From Comamonadaceae bacterium (lineage in GTDB: Bacteria > Pseudomonadota > Gammaproteobacteria > Burkholderiales > Burkholderiaceae_C): a stretch of 64,000 nt of DNA. Position 1 is the stretch's first letter, and the number at the start of each line of letters is the position of its first letter. Both the position numbers and the translations under genes were made by a program. Below the pieces are notes generated by a model. That model saw only the letters and a list, made by a program, of their open reading frames with translations. It made no database searches and was not told the origin of the DNA. Shown in pieces: positions 16,805 through 25,911 of this stretch. The DNA lies in assembly GCA_947450895.1 (NCBI GenBank), contig CANFWT010000001.1:1-64000 (forward strand), written 5' to 3'.

Positions 16805-18476
16805 GCCATACCGCATTGGACGCGTCCGCAGGGTGCGCGATAAAGACTTTGGCTCTCCACAAAGTGGTGTCGATGGTAGGTGGCACCTCGCCGGCGTTGG
16901 TGGGTTGGGCTAACAGCCACGGGCAGTGCACCAAGGTTCCGGCCACGACCATCGGACGATCCAAGGCCCATTGCAATGCTGCGATTTGGTCCGCGCCCAG
17001 GCCCTGAACTTCAAGGCACCCGGGCCTGTCCACGTGCTTCGCCACGCCTTCTGTCAACACCGCATAGCCCTGGGTGTAATCCAGCAAAGGCAGCCAGAGT
17101 GTCATCAGTAGCGACCAGCACCAGACCGCTCCGCCCGCCGGCAAGATCAGACTTTTCCAAAGTGCGGCGCGTTGTCGGCTGGTGCGCCAGCGTACCAGCG
17201 CACTCCAAAACGCCGTTGCTGCCAGAGCGAGCACCATCGCAATGGCAGAAAATTCGGGTCGAAATCCCGGTGCCAACCGCGCCACGTTGGCTGCGGGCTG
17301 GCTGGGAATGCCTGTTTGCATCGCCAGCCACACCACCCACACCACCAGGCCGCAGCCCGAGAAAAACAGCAGGGTAAACCAGTCGATCAAAGAGGCAATT
17401 TGGCGCTGCAGTGTGGGCAGCGAAAAAGCAGCCAAACTGGCTATAGCCGGCAGCCCCAGCAATAAAGTACGGTCCGATGCGCCCGTAAAAAGCGTGGCCA
17501 CCAGGGTTACCGTCAGCATCCACAGCGGTAAGGCGATATGCCGGCTGCCGACATATTTCCGCCAACGCCAAACCGCCCACAAGGCCAGTGGCCACGCAGG
17601 CCAGGTAAACCACACCAACAATTGAGCGTACCCGTTCCAGTCGATCCATTGGGCGTGCGGGGCAATAATCTTCCATTGCCAGAGGTGCGTTGCGGCCCCA
17701 AGGGTCGCGCTTGCGGCGCAAGCCAAGACCAGCGCAGCAACCGTCGCGCGACGGCTGCGCTGGGTGGCCGGGTCTATGGCTTTTTTCTGCTCCCACAGTG
17801 TGATGCCGGCACATCCAAAACCATAGAAAAACGCCAGCGTGGGCGCGCCGCTGAGGGTCAGGCCTGCGAGGCCAAAAAGGCAAGCCAGTCCTCCAAGTCG
17901 CCATCGGTAGGGTAGCGCGCAGACGCCGTAGAAATACAGCCCCACACATCCAAGTTGCGCCAGTGCCGGTGTGGTCTCATGGCCCAACTGTGCTAATCCC
18001 AGGCAGGCGAGCAAGGCCAGCAGGCTGCCATCAGCAACCGTGCGGGCATAGTCGTTGGGCTGGGCCTGGCCACCAAAGGCGAAAGCCACTGGCTGCGCCT
18101 GTGGTCCTTTTGCGAGGTAGTAAGTACCGTACCAGGTCGCCGCCATTGCAAAGGTCAAAAACAGCGCAAAGGGCAGGCGAACCAACCACAGCGCAGCATC
18201 GGTTCCGGGCGCTGATTGCAAAATCCACGCACCTAGCCAATAGGGTAGCAAGGCGTTGGGTTCGGACGCGATACCTAGCAAGGTGGGGTGCAACCAGTCC
18301 GCCCTGCCCGCAGCGAGCTCCGCCATAAAGCCCATGGCAGCCATATCGGCGCTTTTCCAGCCGCCGCGCCCGACGAAACCAGCCACAACGTAGACGACGC
18401 AAAGACCCAGCAATACCGCGCGTGGCAAGCGTTTGACAGCGGCTTGGCTAACGACGGCGGGGGTGGTGACATGCAC
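16788..18476 (-). CDS. Polytopic membrane protein, possible GT-C-fold glycosyltransferase
   Basis: The protein has about 562 residues with roughly 11-13 hydrophobic segments. After the first membrane helix comes a loop with WKSADMAAMGFMAEL and then EPNALLPYWLGAW, which resembles the first periplasmic loop of ArnT/PMT-type lipid-linked sugar transferases, although a clear DxD/DE catalytic pair is not obvious. I call it only a candidate. The start is a GTG at 18476, because the open frame upstream runs through the rpmE2 terminator. It shares 17 bases at its tail with phoR. Confidence 0.5.
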   Translation of the reverse strand: MHVTTPAVVSQAAVKRLPRAVLLGLCVVYVVAGFVGRGGWKSADMAAMGFMAELAAGRADWLHPTLLGIASEPNALLPYWLGAWILQSAPGTDAALWLVRLPFALFLTFAMAATWYGTYYLAKGPQAQPVAFAFGGQAQPNDYARTVADGSLLALLACLGLAQLGHETTPALAQLGCVGLYFYGVCALPYRWRLGGLACLFGLAGLTLSGAPTLAFFYGFGCAGITLWEQKKAIDPATQRSRRATVAALVLACAASATLGAATHLWQWKIIAPHAQWIDWNGYAQLLVWFTWPAWPLALWAVWRWRKYVGSRHIALPLWMLTVTLVATLFTGASDRTLLLGLPAIASLAAFSLPTLQRQIASLIDWFTLLFFSGCGLVVWVVWLAMQTGIPSQPAANVARLAPGFRPEFSAIAMVLALAATAFWSALVRWRTSRQRAALWKSLILPAGGAVWCWSLLMTLWLPLLDYTQGYAVLTEGVAKHVDRPGCLEVQGLGADQIAALQWALDRPMVVAGTLVHCPWLLAQPTNAGEVPPTIDTTLWRAKVFIAHPADASNAVWLMQRK

Positions 18477-18489
18477 AGTATCGGATTCC

Positions 18490-18523
18490 AAAAAAAAAGC
18501 AGCCAGGCGACCCGGGCTGCTTT
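18490..18523 (-). terminator. Intrinsic terminator of rpmE2
   Basis: On the minus strand AAAGCAGCC (18523-18515) pairs with GGCTGCTTT (18504-18496), followed by a run of T (eight A on the plus strand, 18491-18498). A second short hairpin (CCGGAC/GTCCGG, 18535-18550) precedes it. Both lie just after the rpmE2 stop. Confidence 0.85.
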
Positions 18524-18557
18524 CTTGCAAAAGACCGGACAAGCGTCCGGACCGATA

Positions 18558-18824
18558 TTACTTCGCTGTCGTAACGCTGGTCTTGCCAAAGCGGTTGCGG
18601 AATTTCTCCACGCGTCCACCCATGTTGTCCACCGACTTCTGTGTGCCTGTGTAGAAAGGGTGCGACTCGCTCGACGTGTCAAGCTTGTAGAGGGGCAGTT
18701 CGCGCCCGTCTTCCATCTTGATCATTTCCTTGGTGTTGGCGCAGGAACGGGTCACAAACTTGAAGTTGTTGGACAGGTCCATGAAGCAAACTTCACGGTA
18801 GTTGGGGTGAATTCCAGATTTCAT
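18558..18824 (-). CDS. rpmE2: Ribosomal protein L31, type B
   Basis: This 88-residue large-subunit protein has the L31 features [10 protein letters not shown] at the start and [26 protein letters not shown] toward the end. It lacks the paired CxxC zinc ligands of type A L31 and is longer in the middle, so it is the zinc-independent B form. In many bacteria the B form is a zinc-starvation paralogue; here it stands beside rho as an ordinary housekeeping gene with its own terminator. Confidence 0.95.
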   Translation of the reverse strand: MKSGIHPNYREVCFMDLSNNFKFVTRSCANTKEMIKMEDGRELPLYKLDTSSESHPFYTGTQKSVDNMGGRVEKFRNRFGKTSVTTAK

Positions 18825-18940
18825 ATATCGTCCATCAGTTGCGCCAGCCGCATCGAGCCCTCGGGCAAACCCTTGCCCAATCCAAAACTCAGTGTACTTG
18901 ACGCGCAGTAAAGCCTCTTAGTATAAACCAGCGTCCTTGG

Positions 18941-20203
18941 CTAACCGCCGCGTCTCATCATGTCGAAAAATTCGCTATTGGTTTTGGTGGCGCGCATTTG
19001 CTTGAGCACCATTTCCATCGCCTCAATCTCGTCCATGTTGTACAAAAACTGGCGCAGGATGCGGGTTTTTTGCAGGATGTCGGGCGCCAGCAACAGCTCT
19101 TCGCGCCGAGTACCACTGCGGTTAAGCTGAATAGAGGGAAACACACGTTTCTCGTACAGGCGGCGGTCCAGGTGGATTTCCGAGTTGCCCGTGCCCTTAA
19201 ATTCCTCAAAAATAACCTCGTCCATGCGGCTGCCGGTATCGACCAATGCGGTGGCAATAATGGTCAAAGAGCCGCCTTCCTCGACATTGCGCGCCGCACC
19301 TAAAAAGCGTTTGGGCCGCTGCAGCGCGTTGGAGTCCACGCCACCGGTTAGCACTTTACCGCTGGAAGGCACCACGTTGTTATAGGCGCGCGCCAGGCGT
19401 GTGATGGAGTCAAGCAAAATAACCACGTCTTTTTTCAGTTCGACCAAGCGCTTTGCACGCTCGATCACCATTTCAGCCACATGCACGTGGCGCGACGCGG
19501 GTTCGTCAAACGTGGATGCGATCACCTCGCCCTTGACGGTGCGCTGCATTTCAGTCACCTCTTCGGGGCGTTCGTCTACCAGCAACACCATCATGTGGCT
19601 GTCGGGGTAGTTGGCCGAAATGGCATGGGCAATGTGCTGCATCATCACTGTCTTACCGCTTTTTGGCGGCGCTACGAGTAAAGCGCGCTGGCCTTTGCCG
19701 ATCGGAGCAATGATGTCAATGATGCGGCCTGTGATGTTCTCGTCGCTCTTGTTGTCCTGCTCTAGGCGCATTTGCACTTTAGGAAACAAGGGCGTCAGGT
19801 TCTCAAACATCACCTTGTGCTTGTTGCTCTCGGGTGAGTCGCCGTTGACCTTGTCAAGCTTGTTGAGCGCGAAGTAGCGTTCGCCATCCTTTGGCGTGCG
19901 GACCTCGCCTTCAATCATGTCGCCGGTGTGCAGGTTAAAGCGGCGTACTTGGCTGGGGCTGATGTAAATGTCGTCAGTGCTGGCGGTATAGCTGGTGTCC
20001 GGGCTGCGCAAAAAGCCAAAGCCGTCGGGCAAAATTTCTAGCACTCCATCAGCAATGATTTGCTCGCCGGTACGTGCACGCTTCTTGATGATGGCGAACA
20101 TCAATTCCTGCTTGCGCATGCGGCCCGTGTTTTCGATTTCAAGCTCTTCGGCCTGCTTGAGGACTTCCGACACGTGCAGTGCCTTGAGTTCGTTTAAGTG
20201 CAT
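18941..20203 (-). CDS. rho: Transcription termination factor Rho
   Basis: The hexameric RNA helicase has 420 residues and starts [15 protein letters not shown]. It has the N-terminal RNA-binding cold-shock-like domain ([22 protein letters not shown], about 58-80), the Walker A APPKSGKT and Walker [17 protein letters not shown] motifs, the Q-loop/R-loop region ([19 protein letters not shown]) and a standard C-terminus. The upstream gap of about 170 bases before the trxA terminator could hold an autoregulatory leader. Confidence 0.98.
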   Translation of the reverse strand: MHLNELKALHVSEVLKQAEELEIENTGRMRKQELMFAIIKKRARTGEQIIADGVLEILPDGFGFLRSPDTSYTASTDDIYISPSQVRRFNLHTGDMIEGEVRTPKDGERYFALNKLDKVNGDSPESNKHKVMFENLTPLFPKVQMRLEQDNKSDENITGRIIDIIAPIGKGQRALLVAPPKSGKTVMMQHIAHAISANYPDSHMMVLLVDERPEEVTEMQRTVKGEVIASTFDEPASRHVHVAEMVIERAKRLVELKKDVVILLDSITRLARAYNNVVPSSGKVLTGGVDSNALQRPKRFLGAARNVEEGGSLTIIATALVDTGSRMDEVIFEEFKGTGNSEIHLDRRLYEKRVFPSIQLNRSGTRREELLLAPDILQKTRILRQFLYNMDEIEAMEMVLKQMRATKTNSEFFDMMRRGG

Positions 20204-20376
20204 GGAATGGGTCCCGTGGGGGAGGTTGACCGAAGGTTCGGAGGTACAAAAATCAGGGGAAGGTCAGATGATTGCCGCAATGCGAGAGGCGACATTTGCG
20301 CATCCGAGTTCATGAGCGTTGCAGCTGCTGGCATCTGCGGAAGATGCATGAACGCAATAATTATGACAGGAAATCG

Positions 20377-20420
20377 GCAGGCAAAAATAAACCGGGCAAA
20401 CCCGGTTTATTTTTGCCTGC
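20377..20420. terminator. Long symmetrical terminator between trxA and rho
   Basis: A perfect 20-pair stem: 20377-20396 pairs with 20401-20420 around the loop CAAA. The inner part is CCGGG/CCCGG and the outer part carries A-rich/T-rich arms (AAAAATAAA and TTTATTTTT), so U-runs are present in either direction. It lies 47 bases past the trxA stop. Confidence 0.9.
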
Positions 20421-20467
20421 GCCAAATCACTTTTGCCCGCTGCCGCCTTGGTGCGCCAGCAGGGTAC

Positions 20468-20797
20468 TTAGATCTGTTCGTCGATGAAAGCAATCAATTG
20501 GGACTTGCTCAAGGCGCCGACTTTGGTGGCGGCTAATTTGCCTTCTTTGAAGAGCATCAGGGTGGGGATGCCGCGGATACCAAACTTCGCTGGAATCTCC
20601 CGGTTTTCGTCTACGTTCATTTTTGCAATCTGCAACTTGCCTTCGTAGGCCACGGACACTTCGTCCAAAATGGGGGCGATCATCTTGCAGGGGCCACACC
20701 ATTCCGCCCAGTAGTCCACCAAAATCGGGTGTGCAGCTTGAAGCACATCGGCTTCAAAAGTGGCGTCGGTGATGTGTTTGACGAGTTCGCTGGCCAT
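20468..20797 (-). CDS. trxA: Thioredoxin
   Basis: The 109-residue thioredoxin fold has the active site [13 protein letters not shown] (CGPC at about 34-37), the cis-proline segment RGIPTLMLF and the usual charged C-terminal helix. It is a general cytoplasmic disulfide reductant. It is a single gene upstream of rho in the same direction, separated from it by a strong terminator. TrxA-rho neighbourhood is common in proteobacteria. Confidence 0.97.
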   Translation of the reverse strand: MASELVKHITDATFEADVLQAAHPILVDYWAEWCGPCKMIAPILDEVSVAYEGKLQIAKMNVDENREIPAKFGIRGIPTLMLFKEGKLAATKVGALSKSQLIAFIDEQI

Positions 20798-20952
20798 GGT
20801 AATTTCCTTTGGTGTAGGGTGGTCTTTGTTAGTGAAATCGATTGTGACAGAAAGCAGAGAAGGACAGCCTCGAGGCCACGCTATGAACGGTATAGAAAAA
20901 ATTGCCAGCGCGCCGTGCGCTGTGGCAGCCCAGACCTCAATAAAGCACCGCC

Positions 20953-22212
20953 ATGCAGCTTGACTTGCACGTCGTGGTGGTTGGAGGCGGCCCTGCCGGC
21001 TTGATGGCGGCGCAACGCTTGGGCGAAGCGGGCCACACCGTGCACTTGTTTGACGCGATGCCTTCGGTAGGGCGCAAGTTTTTGCTGGCGGGCAAAGGCG
21101 GCCTGAACCTGACGCATTCCGAGGCGGTGGAGGCTTTTGCGAGTCGCTTTTCGGGCCGGCGCTCGGTGTTGGCGCCCGTACTTGGCGACTTTGATGCAGT
21201 AGCCGTGCGCGCCTGGGCCCAAAGTCTTGGCGTGGAGACGTTCGTCGGCACCTCTGGCCGTGTGTTTCCCTCTGACTTAAAGGCGGCGCCTTTGCTACGC
21301 GCCTGGCTGGCGCAGTTACGCCATCCCCCGCACGGTGCGCCTGTGCAATTCCACATGCGTCACCGGTGGCTCGGTTGGGACGAGCAGAACAGGCTGCTTT
21401 TCAACGCCCCGCAGGGCGCGGTGCATGTGCAGGCCAAGGCGGTGGTGCTGGCGCTAGGCGGCGGCAGTTGGGCGCGGCTGGGTTCTGATGGGGCATGGTT
21501 CGGTCATTTGCAACAGCGTGGCGTGGAGTTGGCGCCACTGCTGCCGGCCAATTGTGGATTTGATGTGGCTGGCGGATGGAGTCCATTCTTCGCAGAAAAA
21601 TTTGCCGGCCAGCCTTTCAAGACCGTGGCGGTAACTGTGCCTGGCGAACATGCGGACGCGGCGCCTTTATTTCAGCGCAAAGGCGAGTTTGTCGCTACCG
21701 CCACGGGGGTCGAGGGCAGCCTGATTTACGCCGCCTCCCAGCCCTTGCGCGACGCCCTGCTACGCACCGGGCAGGCCCAATTTCAGCTGGACTTGCTGCC
21801 GGACATGCCACCCGAGCGCGTATTGGCCGAAGTGCGCCACCCGCGCGGTTCGCGCTCGCTGTCGAGCCATTTGAAGAGCCGCTTGCATTTGGACGGCATC
21901 AAGGCGGCCGTGTTGCGCGAGTGCGTGCCCAAAGCGACGTTCGACGACCCGGTAGCCTTGGCGGCGGCCATCAAGGCCGTGCCCATTGCGCTGCAGGCTA
22001 CCCGTCCTTTGGACGAAGCGATCAGCAGCGCAGGCGGTGTGCGCTTTGAAGGCTTGACCGATGGTTTGATGCTCAAGCAGTTGCCTGGCGTGTTTTGCGC
22101 GGGGGAGATGCTCGATTGGGAGGCGCCTACCGGTGGCTATTTGCTCAGCGCTACGCTGGCCACGGGTTTTCGTGCTGCCCAGGGCGCCATGGACTACTTG
22201 CGCGCTGTTTGA
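20953..22212 (+). CDS. NAD(P)/FAD-dependent oxidoreductase, HI0933/TIGR03862-type flavoprotein
   Basis: The 419-residue protein has an N-terminal Rossmann FAD motif ([17 protein letters not shown], residues 7-23). The family hallmark [18 protein letters not shown] follows at about 40-58, as do a mid-protein [17 protein letters not shown] and a C-terminal [25 protein letters not shown]. This group includes BaiN-like and YhiN-like proteins whose biological substrate is mostly unknown, and the shorter TIGR03862 branch matches best. It ends 5 bases before the SRP RNA gene on the other strand. Confidence 0.8.
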   Translation: MQLDLHVVVVGGGPAGLMAAQRLGEAGHTVHLFDAMPSVGRKFLLAGKGGLNLTHSEAVEAFASRFSGRRSVLAPVLGDFDAVAVRAWAQSLGVETFVGTSGRVFPSDLKAAPLLRAWLAQLRHPPHGAPVQFHMRHRWLGWDEQNRLLFNAPQGAVHVQAKAVVLALGGGSWARLGSDGAWFGHLQQRGVELAPLLPANCGFDVAGGWSPFFAEKFAGQPFKTVAVTVPGEHADAAPLFQRKGEFVATATGVEGSLIYAASQPLRDALLRTGQAQFQLDLLPDMPPERVLAEVRHPRGSRSLSSHLKSRLHLDGIKAAVLRECVPKATFDDPVALAAAIKAVPIALQATRPLDEAISSAGGVRFEGLTDGLMLKQLPGVFCAGEMLDWEAPTGGYLLSATLATGFRAAQGAMDYLRAV

Positions 22213-22217
22213 GGGGT

Positions 22218-22312
22218 TGACGAGCCTTACCCCGGCACTGGCTCCACAGTTAGGGCTGCTTGGTTCCCCACCTGACCCGGTTGGCCGCTTCACCATGCGA
22301 GGAGGCCCGTCA
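22218..22312 (-). ncRNA. ffs: Signal recognition particle 4.5S RNA
   Basis: On the minus strand the conserved SRP core GGGTCAGGTGGGGAACCAAG followed by CAGCC is present, with the opposing asymmetric-loop strand and a closing helix in which GACGGGCCT pairs with AGGCTCGTC at the two ends. That gives about 95 nucleotides, right for a bacterial 4.5S RNA. A TACAAT -10 stands upstream on the same strand. It lies between the flavoprotein gene and dnaX; ffs beside dnaX is a familiar arrangement. Confidence 0.93.
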
Positions 22313-22362
22313 GCACCGATTGTAATGCCAGGCCTTTTAGCGCGCGCCCGTAGAATCTGGGC

Positions 22363-24390
22363 ATGTCTTACCTCGTGCTCGCCCGCAAGTACCGCCCGCG
22401 CAATTTCGCTGAAATGGTGGGCCAGGACCACGTGGTGCAAGCGCTGAGCAACGCCTTGACCACGCAGCGCCTGCACCACGCCTATCTGTTTACCGGCACG
22501 CGCGGCGTGGGCAAGACCACGGTGTCGCGCATCCTGGCGAAATCGCTCAACTGCCAGGGCGTGGACGGGCAGGGCGGCATCACCGCCACGCCCTGCGGCG
22601 TGTGCCAGGCCTGTGCCGACATCGACTCGGGCCGTTTTGTCGACTACACCGAGCTGGACGCCGCGTCCAACCGGGGCGTGGATGAAGTGCAAGCCCTGCT
22701 GGAGCAGGCGGTGTACAAACCGGTGCAAGGGCGCTTTAAGGTCTTCATGATCGACGAGGTGCACATGCTGACCAACACGGCGTTCAACGCCATGTTGAAG
22801 ACACTGGAAGAGCCGCCGGCCTACCTGAAATTTGTGCTGGCCACCACCGATCCGCAAAAGGTGCCGGTCACCGTGCTGTCGCGCTGCCTGCAGTTCAACC
22901 TGCGGCCCATGGCGCCCGAGACGATTCGGGAACATTTGACCCAGGTGCTGGGGCAGGAGTCCGTGGCGTCCGACCCTCAGGCATTGCGCTTGCTGGCCCG
23001 CGCAGCGCGCGGCTCCATGCGCGACGCCCTGAGCCTGACCGACCAGGCGATTGCCTTTGGTGCGGGCGCCTTGTCCGAGGCCACGGTGCGCACCATGCTG
23101 GGCAGCGTGGACCGCAGCTATGTTTTTCGCTTGATCGAGGCCTTGGCGCTGGGTGATGGCCGCACGGTGGTGGAAACTGTCGACACGCTGCGCCTCAATG
23201 GCCTGAGCGCCGCCTCTACGCTGGAGGAAATGGCCACGGTCTTGCAGCGCATGGCGGTGCTTCAAACCATGGGGCCAGCGCCCTCGGACGGCGACGACGA
23301 CAGCGATACCGAGGCGCATGACACGGCGCGCCTGGCAGCGTTCCTGCCCGCAGACGAAACGCAACTGCTCTACAGCATCTGCCTCCACGGTCGTGGCGAC
23401 CTCGGTCTGGCGCCCGACGAATACGCGGCTCTCACCATGGTGTTGCTGCGCCTTTTGGCGTTCAAGCCGACAGCTGCGCAGGGTGGGCGTGTGCTACCTG
23501 CGCGCAGCGCGTCCTTGGCGGAAAAAAAAACTCTGAATAGTGCCCCTGCGGTGGTGTCTGCGCCTTTACGAGGGCCGGACGCTGCGGTTTCGCTGCCGCC
23601 CTCGGTTGCAGCACCGCGCGCGGTGCAGCCTTGGGAAGACCATCCCGCGCCGTCCGCAGCGGGGGATGGGGTGCTTCCAGAGCCCGCTGAACGCGTCGAT
23701 CGCCATGCTTTGCCCCCCCTGACCATTCCGGCACCAGAGGCGGTCTCTGGAAAGGTCCAGGCGACGGTTGCCTTGTACTCAGAAAGTGGGGCGGTGCCGC
23801 CTGGGCAAATTTTGCCGGTGCGTGCCACCCCCGTCTGGGACGATGCACCGGAAGCTGACGAGGGCGACGGTGGCGAAGTTTTTGTCACGCCTGTGCCCCG
23901 TACTGCGCCCGTTGACCACCGCGTGGTAGGCGTACCCGTGCGTCAGCAAGCTGAGAGCCGGGCCGACGCCGCCGCCGCCTCCCAGGCTACGCCGGTGTTG
24001 ATCCCTACGGAGGAGGGCGACTTTTGGCACGCCACGGTTCAGGCCCTGGTCGATGCGCAGGCGATTGGCGCCATGGTGCGTGAGCTGGCACTGCAGTCGC
24101 AGCTCGTCGCTCGTGACGACGGCCAGTGGCTGCTGCGCGTCGAGCGCGAGTCGCTCAACCAGAGCGGCAGTCGTGATCGGCTTACGCTGGCGCTCAAAGA
24201 CGCCGGTTTCGAAGTCGCACTGGCCGTCGAAGTGGGCCGCGTGACCGACACTCCGGGGCGGCGCAATGCCAGGGCGAGCGCCGAGCGCCAATTGGCTGCC
24301 GAACAGTTGATCTACGCCACGCCGCTGGTGCAAAACCTGATGCGTGATTTCGGCGCCAAGGTGGTACCCGGCTCCATCCGTCCGCTCTGA
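22363..24390 (+). CDS. dnaX: DNA polymerase III subunits tau/gamma
   Basis: The 675-residue clamp-loader ATPase has Walker [10 protein letters not shown] (about residue 46-54), the zinc-binding cysteines (CGVCQAC), the Walker B DEVHML, the SRC sensor ([12 protein letters not shown]) and sensor 2 ([14 protein letters not shown]). After about residue 375 comes a proline/alanine-rich linker and then the C-terminal domain that binds the alpha subunit and helicase ([22 protein letters not shown]...). An A9 run at codons 387-390 could produce the shorter gamma form. It is followed by ybaB and recR, the usual dnaX-ybaB-recR cluster. Confidence 0.97.
   Translation: MSYLVLARKYRPRNFAEMVGQDHVVQALSNALTTQRLHHAYLFTGTRGVGKTTVSRILAKSLNCQGVDGQGGITATPCGVCQACADIDSGRFVDYTELDAASNRGVDEVQALLEQAVYKPVQGRFKVFMIDEVHMLTNTAFNAMLKTLEEPPAYLKFVLATTDPQKVPVTVLSRCLQFNLRPMAPETIREHLTQVLGQESVASDPQALRLLARAARGSMRDALSLTDQAIAFGAGALSEATVRTMLGSVDRSYVFRLIEALALGDGRTVVETVDTLRLNGLSAASTLEEMATVLQRMAVLQTMGPAPSDGDDDSDTEAHDTARLAAFLPADETQLLYSICLHGRGDLGLAPDEYAALTMVLLRLLAFKPTAAQGGRVLPARSASLAEKKTLNSAPAVVSAPLRGPDAAVSLPPSVAAPRAVQPWEDHPAPSAAGDGVLPEPAERVDRHALPPLTIPAPEAVSGKVQATVALYSESGAVPPGQILPVRATPVWDDAPEADEGDGGEVFVTPVPRTAPVDHRVVGVPVRQQAESRADAAAASQATPVLIPTEEGDFWHATVQALVDAQAIGAMVRELALQSQLVARDDGQWLLRVERESLNQSGSRDRLTLALKDAGFEVALAVEVGRVTDTPGRRNARASAERQLAAEQLIYATPLVQNLMRDFGAKVVPGSIRPL
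23521..23541 (+). promoter_or_regulatory. Candidate dnaX slippage/frameshift site
   Basis: G followed by nine A at 23521-23530, read as GAA AAA AAA ACT. In the -1 frame the next codons are AAC TCT GAA TAG. With one A removed they are CTC TGA. Any slip therefore ends the protein at about 391-392 residues, just after domain III, which is the gamma length class. The run stands out in a GC-rich gene. Confidence 0.6.
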
Positions 24391-24433
24391 TTTTTTTCAT
24401 TCCCAGCCCTTATTTATCCAAAGGAATCGCCCC

Positions 24434-24766
24434 ATGTTCAACAAAGGACAACTCGCCGGCCTGATGAAACAAGCCCAGGCCATGCAAGACAACATGAAAA
24501 AGGCCCAGGACGAACTGGGCAATATTGAAGTCAGTGGTGAGTCTGGCTCTGGCCTGGTCAAAGTCACCATGACGTGCAAGCACGAGGTGCGCCGCGTTAC
24601 CATCGATCCCAGCTTGCTGGCAGACGACAAGGACATGCTCGAAGACCTGGTGGCTGCCGCCTTCAACGCCGCCTTGCGCGTGGCAGAAGAAACGTCGGCA
24701 CAAAAAATGGGCAAGATCACGGCGGGTATGCCTGGCTTGCCCGGTGGCATGAAACTTCCCTTTTAA
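24434..24766 (+). CDS. ybaB: YbaB/EbfC nucleoid-associated protein
   Basis: The 110-residue protein has the central signature [28 protein letters not shown] and the flanking helices rich in K and Q/M ([18 protein letters not shown]). YbaB dimers bind DNA like tweezers and affect recombination together with RecR. The start at 24434 follows an AAGGAA ribosome site. It is 43 bases after dnaX and 32 bases before recR. Confidence 0.95.
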   Translation: MFNKGQLAGLMKQAQAMQDNMKKAQDELGNIEVSGESGSGLVKVTMTCKHEVRRVTIDPSLLADDKDMLEDLVAAAFNAALRVAEETSAQKMGKITAGMPGLPGGMKLPF

Positions 24767-24798
24767 GGCCTTGATGCAAGACGCGATGGGTTCTGTGC

Positions 24799-25389
24799 AT
24801 GTCTGACGCGCATTCGCTCGACACCCTGATCCAGGCACTGCGGCGGCTGCCGGGCGTGGGGGTCAAGTCGGCGCAGCGGATGGCGTTTCACCTTCTGCAG
24901 CGCGACCGAGCAGGTGCCCAAGCGCTGGCGCGCGCGCTCATGGAGGCGACCGAAAACGTGCACCACTGCGAACGCTGCCACACGCTCACCCAGGACCGTA
25001 TTTGCGCCACTTGCCTGGACACCCGGCGCGACCACACCCAACTTTGCGTGGTGGAGACGCCGGCCGACCAGGCGGCGCTGGAGCGCACCGGCGCCTACCG
25101 GGGCTTGTACTTTGTGCTCATGGGCAAGCTCAGTCCGCTCGACGGCATTGGTCCGCATGACCTGGGTTTGCAAAAGCTGTTCACGCGGGCCTGCGACGGC
25201 ATCGTGCAGGAGGTTATTTTGGCCACTAACTTCACCGCCGAGGGCGAGGCCACGGCCCATGTGATCGCCGAGGGCCTCAAAGCCAAAGGCCTGCAGCCCA
25301 CGCGCTTGGCGCGCGGCGTGCCCGTGGGCAGTGAGCTTGAATACGTTGACTTGGGTACGATTGCCCATGCGCTGGTGGACCGTCGTTAA
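24799..25389 (+). CDS. recR: Recombination mediator RecR
   Basis: The 196-residue protein has an N-terminal helix-hairpin-helix ([20 protein letters not shown]), a C4 zinc finger (CERC ... CATC, about 55-70), a Toprim domain ([28 protein letters not shown]) and the C-terminal Walker-B-like helix. It loads RecA at gaps with RecO and RecF. The length is normal (about 200). It is the last gene of the dnaX-ybaB-recR run. Confidence 0.97.
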   Translation: MSDAHSLDTLIQALRRLPGVGVKSAQRMAFHLLQRDRAGAQALARALMEATENVHHCERCHTLTQDRICATCLDTRRDHTQLCVVETPADQAALERTGAYRGLYFVLMGKLSPLDGIGPHDLGLQKLFTRACDGIVQEVILATNFTAEGEATAHVIAEGLKAKGLQPTRLARGVPVGSELEYVDLGTIAHALVDRR

Positions 25390-25457
25390 ACGCTGCGGAA
25401 CCTCTGTCTGCGCCGGCCAGCCGCAGTTGCCCACCTTTTGATGAAAGCCGTTTACCC

Positions 25458-25871
25458 ATGCCTACCGATTCATTCAGCCTCGATTACTGGTGCGTATTGA
25501 TGGCCGCGCTATTGCCCGTGGTTTGCGCTGGCATCGCCAAGAGCAAGGCCTTTGGCAAGCCGGTGGAGCAGGGTGGTTTTGACAACGCCAACCCAAGGGA
25601 ATGGCTGCTGCGCCAGTCTGACTGGCGCGCTCGCGCCAATGCGGCGCAGGCCAATAGTTTCGAGGCATTGCCGTTTTTCATTGGCGCGGTGCTGATTGCG
25701 CACCAGTTGGGCGCAAACCAGTCCTTGCTCAATGTGTTGTCAGTTGCTTATATCGGCTTGCGCATCGCCTACATCGCCGCCTATGTGGGCAACCGGGCCA
25801 GCTTGCGAACGCTGGTTTGGGTCAGCGCGCTGGCGGTGAATACGGCGATTCTTTTTGCCGGTTACCGTTGA
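25458..25871 (+). CDS. MAPEG-family membrane protein
   Basis: The 137-residue protein has four membrane segments and the MAPEG pattern (NPREWLLRQSDWRARANAAQANSFEALPFFIGAVLIA, then LRIAYIAAYVGNRASLRTLVW). The family includes microsomal glutathione S-transferases and bacterial relatives of unknown function. The E-x-x-PFF segment on helix 2 is conserved. It stands alone 68 bases after recR and converges with mltD. A glutathione-linked activity is only a family-level inference. Confidence 0.85.
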   Translation: MPTDSFSLDYWCVLMAALLPVVCAGIAKSKAFGKPVEQGGFDNANPREWLLRQSDWRARANAAQANSFEALPFFIGAVLIAHQLGANQSLLNVLSVAYIGLRIAYIAAYVGNRASLRTLVWVSALAVNTAILFAGYR

Positions 25872-25911
25872 GCAAGGGGTCCTTCAATCGCCTGCGTCTA
25901 TTGCGCAGGCG

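Noticed and set aside
21760..23388. A 542-codon minus-strand frame across the flavoprotein end, ffs and dnaX
   Set aside because: It crosses two well-supported genes and an RNA gene and has no recognisable sequence; coding bias artefact.
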